A stretch of 64,000 nt of DNA from Cherax quadricarinatus (taxonomy: Eukaryota > Arthropoda > Malacostraca > Decapoda > Parastacidae): contig NW_027195240.1 of assembly GCF_038502225.1 (NCBI RefSeq), forward strand, positions 172,501 to 236,500, read 5' to 3'. The translations under genes were made by a program, and so were the position numbers. The notes below the pieces were generated by a model that was given only the letters and a program-made list of their open reading frames with translations, had not been told where the DNA came from and made no database searches. Shown here one piece after another: positions 54,632 through 64,000 of the stretch. Each line of letters opens with the position of its first letter. The stretch's first letter is position 1.

Positions 54632-57600
54632 TGTGTGATGTTGTAGTAGCCAGGCTTAGGCTTGGTTACAAGTACTTCTGACAGTGTGATGTTGTAGTAG
54701 CCTGGCTTAGGCTTGGTTACAAGTACTTCTGACAGTGTGATGTTGTAGTAGCCTGGCTTAGGCTTGGTTACAAGTACTTCTGGCAGTGTGATGTTGTAGT
54801 AGCCTGGCTTAGGCTTGGTTACAAGTACTTCTGACAGTGTGATGTTGTAGTAGCCTGGCTTAGGCTTGGTTACAAGTACTTCTGACAGTGTGATGTTGTA
54901 GTAGCCTGGCTTAGGCTTGGTTACAAGTACTTCTGGCAGTGTGATGTTGTAGTAGCCTGGCTTAGGCTTGGTTACAAGTACTTCTGGCAGTGTGATGTTG
55001 TAGTAGCCTGGCTTAGGCTTGGTTACAAGTACTTCTGACAGTGTGATGTTGTAGTAGCCTGGCTTAGGCTTGGTTACAAGTACTTCTGACAGTGTGATGT
55101 TGTAGTAGCCTGGCTTAGGCTTGGTTACAAGTACTTCTGGCAGTGTGATGTTGTAGTAGCCTGGCTTAGGCTTGGTTACAAGTACTTCTGACAGTGTGAT
55201 GTTGTAGTAGGCAGGCTTAGGCTTGGTTACAAGTACTTCTGACAGTGTGATGTTGTAGTAGCCTGGCTTAGGCTTGGTTACAAGTGCTTCTGACAGTGTG
55301 ATGTTGTAGTAGCCAGGCTTAGGCTTGGTTACAAGTACTTCTGACAGTGTGATGTTGTAGTAGCCTGGCTTAGTCTTGGTTACAAGTACTTCTGACAGTG
55401 TGATGTTGTAGTAGCCTGGCTTAGTCTTGGTTACAAGTACTTCTAACAGTGTGATGTTGTAGTAGCCTGGCTTAGGCTTGGTTACAAGTACTTCTGGCAG
55501 TGTGATGTTGTAGTAGCCTGGCTTAGGCTTGGTTACAAGTACTTCTGACAGTGTGATGTTGTAGTAGCCTGGCTTAGGCTTGGTTACAAGTACTTCTGGC
55601 AGTGTGATGTTGTAGTAGCCAGGCTTAGGCTTGGTTACAAGTACTTCTGACAGTGTGATGTTGTAGTAGCCTGGCTTAGGCTTGGTTACAAGTGCTTCTG
55701 ACAGTGTGATGTTGTAGTAGCCAGGCTTAGGCTTGGTTACAAGTACTTCTGACAGTGTGATGTTGTAGTAGCCTGGCTTAGTCTTGGTTACAAGTACTTC
55801 TGACAGTGTGATGTTGTAGTAGCCTGGCTTAGGCTTGGTTACAAGTACTTCTGACAGTGTGATGTTGTAGTAGCCTGGCTTAGGCTTGGTTACAAGTACT
55901 TCTGACAGTGTGATGTTGTAGTAGCCTGGCTTAGTCTTGGTTACAAGTACTTCTGACAGTGTGATGTTGTAGTAGCCTTTCTTAGGCTTGGTTACAAGTA
56001 TTTCTGACAGTGTGATGTTGTAGTAGCCTGGCTTAGGCTTGGTTACAAGTACTTCTGACAGTGTGATGTTGTAGTAGCCAGGCTTAGGCTTGGTTACAAG
56101 TACTTCTGACAGTGTGATGTTGTAGTAGCCTGGCTTAGTCTTGGTTATAAGTGCTTCTGACAGTATGATGTTGTAGTAGCCTGGCTTAGGCTTGGTTACA
56201 AGTACTTCTGACAGTGGGATGTTGCAGTATCCTGGCTTAGGCTTGGTTACAAGTACTTCTGACAGTGTGATGTTGTAGTAGCCTGGCTTAGGCTTGGTTA
56301 CAAGTACTTCTGACAGTGTGATGTTGTGGTAGCCTGGCTTAGGCTTGGTTACAAGTACTTCTGACAGTGTGATGTTGTAGTAGCCTGGCTTAGGCTTGGT
56401 TACAAGTACTTCTGACAGTGTGATGTTGTAGTAGCCTGGCTTAGTCTTGGTTACAAGTACTTCTGACAGTGTGATGTTGTGGTAGCCTGGCATAGGCTTG
56501 GTTACAAGTACTTCTGACAGTGTGATGTTGTAGTAGCCTGGCTTAGGCTTGGTTACAAGTACTTCTGACATTGTGATGTTGTAGTAGCCTGGCTTAGGCT
56601 TGGTTACAAGTACTTCTGACAGTGTGATGTTGTAGTAGCCTGGCTTAGGCTTGGTTACAAGTACTTCTGACAGTGTGATGTTGTAGTAGCCTGGCTTAGT
56701 CTTGGTTATAAGTACTTCTGACAGTGTGATGTTGTGGTAGCCTGGCTTAGGCTTGGTTACAAGTACTTCTGACAGTGTGATGTTGTAGTAGCCTGGCTTA
56801 GTCTTGGTTACAAGTACTTCTGACAGTGTGATGTTGTAGTAGCCTGGCTTAGGCTTGGTTACAAGTACTTCTGACAGTGTGATGTTGTGGTAGCCTGGCT
56901 TAGTCTTGGTTACAAGTACTTCTGACAGTGTGATGTTGTAGTAGCCTGGCTTAGGCTTGGTTACTAGTGTTTCTGACATTGTGATGTTGTAGTAGCCTGG
57001 CTTAGGCTTTGTTACAAGTACTTCTGACAGTGTGATGTTGTAGTAGCCTGGCTTAGGCTTGGTTACAAGTACTTCTGACAGTGTGATGTTGTAGTAGCCT
57101 GGCTTAGGCTTGGTTACAAGTACTTCTGACAGTGTGATGTTGTAGTAGCCAGGCTTAGGCTTGGTTACAAGTACTTCTGACAGTATGATGTTGTAGTAGC
57201 CTGGCTTAGGCTTGGTTACAAGTACTTCTGACAGTGTGATGTTGTAGTAGCCTGGCTTAGGCTTGGTTACAAGTACTTCTGACAGTGTGATGTTGTGGTA
57301 GCCTGGCTTAGGCTTGGTTACAAGTACTTCTGACAGTGTGATGTTGTAGTAGCCAGGCTTAGGCTTGGTTACAAGTACTTCTGACAGTGTGATATTGTAG
57401 TAGCCTGGCTTAGACCTGGTTACAAGTACCTCTGACAGTGTGATGTTGTAGTAGCCTGGCTTAGGCTTGGTTACAAGTACTTCTGACAGTATGATGTTGT
57501 AGTAGCCTGGCTTAGGCTTGGTTACAAGTACTTCTGACAGTGTGATGTTGTAGTAGCCTGGCTTAGGCTTAGTTACAAGTACTTCTGACAGTATGATGTT

Positions 57601-60395
57601 GCAGTAGCCTGGCTTAGGCTTGGTTACAAGTACTTCTGACAGTGGGATGTTGCAGTAGCCTGGTTTAGGCTTGGTTACAAGTACTTCTGACAGTGTGATG
57701 TTGTAGTAGCCTGGCTTAGGCTTGGTTACAAGTACTTCTGACAGTGGGATGTTGTAGTAGCCTGGCTTAGTCTTGGTTACAAGTGCTTCTGACAGTGTGA
57801 TGTTGTAGTAGCCTGGCTTAGGCTTGGTTACAAGTACTTCTGACAGTGGGATGTTGTAGTAGCCTGGCTTAGGCTTGGTTACAAGTACTTCTGACAGTGT
57901 GATGTTGTAGTAGCCAGGCTTAGGCTTGGTTACAAGTACTTCTGACAGTGTGATGTTGTAGTAGCCTGGCTTAGACTTGGTTACAAGTACTTCTGACAGT
58001 GTGATGTTGTAGTAGCCTGGCTTAGACTTGGTTACAAGTACTTCTGACAGTGTGATGTTTTAGTAGCCTGGCTTAGGCTTGGCTACAAGTACCTCTGACA
58101 GTGTGATGTTGTAGTAGCCTGGCTTAGACTTGGTTACAAGTACTTCTGACAGTGTGATGTTGTAGTAGCCTGGCTTAGGCTTGGTTACAAGTACTTCTGA
58201 CAGTGTGATGTTGTAGTAGCCTGGCTTAGGCTTGGTTACAAGTACTTCTGACAGTGTGATGTTGTAGTAGCCTGGCTTAGGCTTGGTTACAAGTACTTCT
58301 GACAGTGTGATGTTGTAGTAGCCTGGCTTAGGCTTGGTTACAAGTACTTCTGACAGTGGGATGTTGCAGTAGCCTGGTTTAGGCTTGGTTACAAGTACTT
58401 CTGAGAGTGTGATGTTGTAGTAGCCTGGCTTAGGCTTAGTTACAAGTACTTCTGACAGTATGATGTTGTAGTAGCCTGGCTTAGTCTTGGTTACAAGTAC
58501 TTCTGACAGTGTGATGTTGTAGTAGCCAGGCTTAGGCTTGGTTACAAGTACTTCTGACAGTGTGATGTTGTAGTAGCCTGGCTTAGGCTTGGTTACAAGT
58601 ACTTCTGACTGTGGGATGTTGTAGTAGCCTGGCTTAGGCTTGGTTACAAGTACTTCAGACAGTGTGATGTTGTAGTAGCCTGGCTTAGGCTTGGTTACAA
58701 GTACTTCTGACAGTGTGATGTTGTAGTAGCCTGGCTTAGGCTTGGTTACAAGTACTTCTGACAGTGTGATGTTGTAGTAGCCTGGCTTAGGCTTGGTTAC
58801 AAGTACTTCTGACAGTGTGATGTTGTAGTAGCCTGGCTTAGGCTTGGTTACAAGTACTTCTGACAGTGTGATGTTGTAGTAGCCAGGCTTAGGCTTGGTT
58901 ACAAGTACTTCTGACAGTGGGATGTTGTGGTAGCCTGGCTTAGGCTTGGTTACAAGTACTTCTGACAGTGTGATGTTGTAGTAGCCTGGCATAGGCTTGG
59001 TTACAAGTACTTCTGACAGTGTGATGTTGTAGTAGCCAGGCTTAGGCTTGGTTACAAGTACTTCTGACAGTGTGATGTTGTAGTAGCCAGGCTTAGTCTT
59101 GGTTACAAGTACTTCTGACAGTGTGATGTTGTAGTAGCCAGGCTTAGGCTTGGTTACAAGTACTTCTGACAGTGTGATGTTGTAGTAGCCAGGCTTAGGC
59201 TTGGTTACAAGTACTTCTGACAGTGTGATGTTGTAGTAGCCTGGCTTAGGCTTGGTTACAAGTACTTCTGACAGTGTGATGTTGTAGTAGCCTGGCTTAG
59301 GCTTGGTTACAAGTACTTCTGACAGTGTGATGTTGTAGTAGCCTGGCTTAGGCTTGGTTACAAGTACTTCTGACAGTGTGATGTTGTAGTAGCCTGGCTT
59401 AGGCTTGGTTACAAGTACTTCTGACAGTGTGATGTTGTAGTAGCCTGGCTTAGGCTTGGTTACAAGTACTTCTGACAGTGTGATGTTGTAGTAGCCTGGC
59501 TTAGGCTTGGTTACAAGTACTTCTGACAGTGTGATGTTGTAGTAGCCTGGCTTAGGCTTGGTTACAAGTACTTCTGACAGTGTGATGTTGTAGTAGCCTG
59601 GCTTAGTCTTGGTTACAAGTACTTCTGACAGTGTGATGTTGTAGTAGCCTGGCTTAGGCTTGGTTACAAGTACTTCTGACAGTGTGATGTTGTAGTAGCC
59701 TGGCTTAGGCTTGGTTACAAGTACTTCTGACAGTGTGATGTTGTAGTAGCCTGGCTTAGTCTTGGTTACAAGTACTTCTGACAGTGTGATGTTGTAGTAG
59801 CCTGGCTTAGGCTTGGTTACAAGTACTTCTGACAGTGTGATGTTGTAGTAGCCTGGCTTAGGCTTGGTTACAAGTACTTCTGACAGTGTGATGTTGTAGT
59901 AGCCAGGCTTAGTCTTGGTTACAAGTACTTCTGACAGTGTGATGTTGTAGTAGCCAGGCTTAGTCTTGGTTACAAGTACTTCTGACAGTGTGATGTTGTA
60001 GTAGCCTGGCTTAGTCTTGGTTACAAGTACTTCTGACAGTGTGATGTTGTAGTAGCCTGGCTTAGTCTTGGTTACAAGTACTTCTGACAGTGTGATGTTG
60101 TAGTAGCCAGGCTTAGGCTTGGTTACAAGTACTTCTGACAGTGTGATGTTGTAGTAGCCTGGCTTAGGCTTGGTTACAAGTACTTCTGACAGTGTGATGT
60201 TGTAGTAGCCTGGCTTAGGCTTGGTTACAAGTACTTCTGACAGTGTGATGTTGTAGTAGCCTGGCTTAGGCTTGGTTACAAGTACTTCTGACAGTGTGAT
60301 GTTGTAGTAGCCTGGCTTAGGCTTGGTTACAAGTACTTCTGACAGTGTGATGTTGTAGTAGCCTGGCTTAGGCTTGGTTACAAGTACTTCAGACA
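54632..60395. repeat. 51-bp tandem array, about 113 copies
   Basis: The unit contains GTGATGTTGTAGTAGCCTGG and CTTAGGCTTGGTTACAAGTA then CTTCTGACA. 51 bp is 17 codons, and the minus strand reads LSEVLVTKPKPGYYNIT repeated from 60423 to 54607. There is one interrupting TAA at 58060-58062; at the upper end the frame opens with TTG, not ATG. Recurrent variants are mostly amino-acid changing on that strand (P/T, S/P, Y/H, V/A, T/P, T/I) with only one common synonymous site, which argues against purifying selection. No signal peptide, flanking domain, promoter or splice context was seen, so I treat it as a satellite and not a gene. Confidence 0.9.
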
Positions 60396-60771
60396 ATCTG
60401 ACAGACACACAGACGATAATCAAACCATAAAGTACATAGCCAGGACTCTGGTAACTATCTTACACACTATGTACTTAGCTCTCCACGTACTGAGGAATAT
60501 GAAGATAGATATCTTATTAAAGATAGTTAGATAGTAGATATATTAAGCAAATTCAATAAATTTCCCTGTAACCGATAAATAAACTGTAAATATAAATCCA
60601 GATGCACTCCTGTGAACCCTTTAGAAGCCTAGTTCCTAGGCCTATTGCTCTGCCCTCCACAGGATGGATTTGCAAATTTTGGAGATTTATTTCCCAATTT
60701 TTTTTTTTTCAGAATTTAAGTTTTTTAAATAAATTTCATTAAACTGTTTTTATATATAATTTTAACTGGTG
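60396..60771. other. Unique AT-rich spacer
   Basis: About 375 bp including a T12 run near 60697. Nothing recognisable as a gene or mobile element. Confidence 0.5.
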
Positions 60772-60862
60772 CTGAAATATTAATAGGCCTTAATTAATGT
60801 TATTAATAGGCCTAATTAATGAAATTAATAGGCCTTAATTAATGAAATTAATAGGCTTAATG
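60772..60862. repeat. AT-rich repeat, about 24 bp, four copies
   Basis: ATTAATAGGCCTTAATTAAT-type units with small differences. Confidence 0.85.
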
Positions 60863-60884
60863 AAGCAATAAACTGACACTCTGG

Positions 60885-61340
60885 ATATTATTGTTACTGT
60901 TGTTACTGTTACTGTTGTTACTGTTACCGTTGTTACTGTTGCTGCTGTTATTATTACTGTTGTTACTGTTAGTGTTACTGCTGTTACTATTACTGTTACT
61001 GTTGAAGCTCTTACTGTTGTTACTATTGTTACTGTTACCGTTGTTACTGTTGCTGTTGTTTCTATTACTGTTGTTACTGTTGCTGTTGTTACTATTACTG
61101 TTGTTACTATTAGTGTTACTGTTACTATTACTGTTACTGTTGATGCTTTTACTGTTGTTACTGTTACTGTTGATACTCTTACTGTTAATACTTATACTGT
61201 TGCTACTCTTTCTGTTGTTACTGTTACTCTTGTTAATATTACTGTTGTTACTGTTGTTACTATTACTGTTGTTACTATTACTGTTACTGTTGATGCTCTT
61301 ACTGTTGTTACTGTTACTGTTGTTACTGTTACTGGTGTTA
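60885..61340. repeat. TTACTG-based array, irregular
   Basis: GTTACTGTTACTGTTGTTAC-type sequence mixing GTTACT, GTTGTT, GATGCT and ATTACT triplets. It grades into the 15-bp array to the right. Confidence 0.92.
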
Positions 61341-64000
61341 CTGTTACTGTTACTGCTGTTACTGCTACTGGTGTTACTGTTATTGGTGTTACTGTTACTG
61401 GTGCTACTGTTACTGGTGCTACTGTTACTGGTGCTACTGTTACTGGTGCTACTGTTACTGGTGCTACTGTTACTGGTGCTACTGTTACTGGTGCTACTGT
61501 TATTGGTGCTACTGTTACTGGTGCTACTGTTACTGGTGCTACTGTTACTGGTGCTACTGTTACTGGTGCTACTGTTACTGGTGCTACTGTTACTTGGGCT
61601 ACTGTTATTGGTTCTACTGTTATTGGTGTTACTGTTACTGGTGCTACTGTTACTGGTGCTACTGTTACTGGTGCTACTGTTACTGGTGCTACTGTTACTG
61701 GTGCTACTGTTACTGGTGCTACTGTTACTGGTGCTACCGTTACTGGTGCTACTGTTACTGGTTCTACTGTTATTGGTGTTACTGTTACTGGTGCTACTGT
61801 TACTGGTGTTACTGTTACTGGTGTTACTGGTACTGGTGTTACTGTTACTGGTGTTACTGGTACTGGTGTTACTGTTACTGGTGTTACTGTTACTGGTGTT
61901 ACTGGTACTGGTGTTACTGTTACTGGTGTTACTGTTACTGGTACTACTGTTACTGGTGGTACAGTTACTGGTACTACTGTTACTGGTGCTACTGTTACTG
62001 GTATTACTGGTACTGGTGTTACTGTTACTGGTGTTACTGGTACTGGTGTTACTGTTACTGGTGTTACTGTTACTGGTGCTACTGTTACTGGTATTACTGT
62101 TACTGGTGTTACTGGTACTGGTGTTACTGTTACTGGTGCTACTGTTACTGGTGTTACTGTTACTGGTGTTACTGGTACTGGTGTTACTGGTACTGGTGTT
62201 ACTGTTACTGGTGTTACTGGTACTGGTGTTACTGTTACTGGTGCTACTGTTACTGGTGTTACTGTTACTGGTGTTACTGGTACTGGTGTTCCTTATACTG
62301 GTGTTACTGGTACTGGTGTTACTGGTACTGGTGTTACTGTTACTGGTGTTACTGGTACTGGTGTTACTGTTACTGGTGTTACTGGTACTGGTGTTACTGT
62401 TACTGGTGTTACTGGTACTGGTGTTACTGTTACTGGTGCTACTGTTACTGGTGTTACTGTTACTGGTGTTACTGGTACTGGTGTTACTGTTACTGGTGCT
62501 ACTGTTACTGGTGTTACTGTTACTGGTGTTACTGTTACTGGTGTTACTGGTACTGGTGTTACTGTTACTGGTGCTACTGTTACTGGTGTTACTGTTACTG
62601 GTGTTACTGGTACTGGTGTTACTGTTACTGGTGCTACTGTTACTGGTGTTACTGTTACTGGTGTTACTGGTACTGGTGTTACTGGTACTGGTGTTACTGT
62701 TACTGGTGTTACTGGTACTGGTGTTACTGTTACTGGTGCTACTGTTACTGGTGTTACTGTTACTGGTGTTACTGGTACTGGTGTTACTGGTACTGGTGTT
62801 ACTGGTACTGGTGTTACTGGTACTGGTGTTACTGTTACTGGTGTTACTGGTACTGGTGTTACTGTTACTGGTGTTACTGGTACTGGTGTTACTGTTACTG
62901 GTGCTACTGTTACTGGTGTTACTGTTACTGGTGTTACTGGTACTGGTGTTACTGGTACTGGTGTTACTGGTACTGGTGTTACTGGTACTGGTGTTACTGT
63001 TACTGGTGTTACTGTTACTGGTGTTACTGTTACTGGTGTTACTGTTACTGGTGTTACTGGTACTGGTGTTACTGGTACTGGTGTTACTGGTACTGGTGTT
63101 ACTGGTACTGGTGTTACTGTTACTGGTGTTACTGTTACTGGTGTTACTGGTACTGGTGTTACTGTTACTGGTGCTACTGTTACTGGTGTTACTGTTACTG
63201 GTGTTACTGGTACTGGTGTTACTGTTACTGGTGTTACTGGTACTGGTGTTACTGTTACTGGTGTTACTGGTACTGGTGTTACTGTTACTGGTGCTACTGT
63301 TACTGGTGTTACTGTTACTGGTGTTACTGGTACTGGTGTTACTGGTACTGGTGTTACTGGTACTGGTGTTACTGTTACTGGTGTTACTGTTACTGGTGTT
63401 ACTGTTACTGGTGTTACTGTTACTGGTGTTACTGGTACTGGTGTTACTGGTACTGGTGTTACTGGTACTGGTGTTACTGTTACTGGTGTTACTGTTACTG
63501 GTGTTACTGTTACTGGTGTTACTGGTACTGGTGTTACTTGTACTGGTGTTACTGGTACTGTGTTACTGGTACTGGTGTTACTGGTACTGGTGTTACTGTT
63601 ACTGGTGTTACTGTTACTGGTGTTACTGTTACTGGTGTTACTGGTACTGGTGTTACTGTTACTGGTGTTACTGGTACTGGTGTTACTGTTACTGGTGTTA
63701 CTGGTACTGGTGTTACTGTTACTGGTGTTACTGGTACTGGTGTTACTGTTACTGGTGTTACTGTTACTGGTGTTACTGTTACTGGTGTTACTGTTACTGG
63801 TGTTACTGGTACTGGTGTTACTGTTACTGGTGTTACTGGTACTGGTGTTACTGTTACTGGTGTTACTGGTACTGGTGTTACTGTTACTGGTGTTACTGGT
63901 ACTGGTGTTACTGTTACTGGTGTTACTGGTACTGGTGTTACTGGTACTGGTGTTACTGGTACTGGTGTTACTGTTACTGGTGTTACTGGTACTGGTGTTA
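61341..64000. repeat. 15-bp GGTGYTACTGTTACT array, continues past the window
   Basis: Early units are GGTGCTACTGTTACT; from about 61800 GGTGTTACTGTTACT and GGTGTTACTGGTACT mix in blocks. A single-base deletion near 63560 shifts the register. The array is cut by the window end. Confidence 0.95.

Noticed and set aside
54607..60423. Real gene encoding a 17-residue repeat protein
   Set aside because: No ATG at the upper end, an in-frame TAA, mostly non-synonymous variants and no unique coding sequence at either side. Kept only as a low-interest finding.

Overview
The window is eukaryotic and almost entirely repetitive. I see no host protein-coding gene and no rRNA, tRNA or other cellular RNA gene. 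Three signs point to an arthropod, most likely a decapod crustacean: tRNA-derived SINEs with a TACCTGGGTGTTAGTCGACT central block, non-LTR reverse transcriptase fragments with a GPRLFN/VPDQPGCG C-terminus, and very large simple-repeat arrays. The taxon is an inference from recalled decapod repeats and was not tested by search. The many long stop-free frames inside the arrays (His/Tyr, Thr/Ser, Pro-Val-Leu, Val and similar polymers) are by-products of short repeat units and are not annotated as genes.

Layout. 1-8312: an AT-rich ACTAATTACT array split by a 5'-truncated non-LTR retrotransposon. The reverse transcriptase C-terminal frame of that retrotransposon is itself blown apart by three tandem arrays: 29 bp, TAC/CAC, and 19 bp. 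8345-10332: a GA microsatellite, a second copy of the same LINE 3' end (with only four 19-bp units), and SINEs. 10425-20668: a 10-kb array built on a 12-bp GTATGAGSCAGT unit. 21191-22402: a 94-bp array passing into a CTG/TTG array. 22462-39056: one large ACC/ACT (AGTAC[CT]ACC) array invaded twice by related LTR retrotransposons.

The first LTR element (28505-34587, minus strand) is intact: apparently identical 424-bp LTRs, a CCACC target duplication, and a single 1532-residue Gag-Pol with integrase placed before reverse transcriptase. This is the Gmr1-like order. The second (35042-38486, plus strand) is an old relative that lost most of pol and was then hit by two SINEs and by a palindromic element whose arms carry candidate hammerhead ribozymes.

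From 39128 to the end there are successive arrays with units of 30, 11, 3, 47, 48, 51 and 15 bp. The 48-bp array (49611-54473) lies between two outward-facing hammerhead-like remnants, the same arrangement as the palindrome at 36708-37021.

Overall this is a record of retroelements landing in satellites and of satellites being born inside retroelements. The strongest items are the intact Gmr1-like element, the LINE frame holding three nascent satellites, the SINE/LINE shared 3' tail, and the hammerhead-bearing palindrome.
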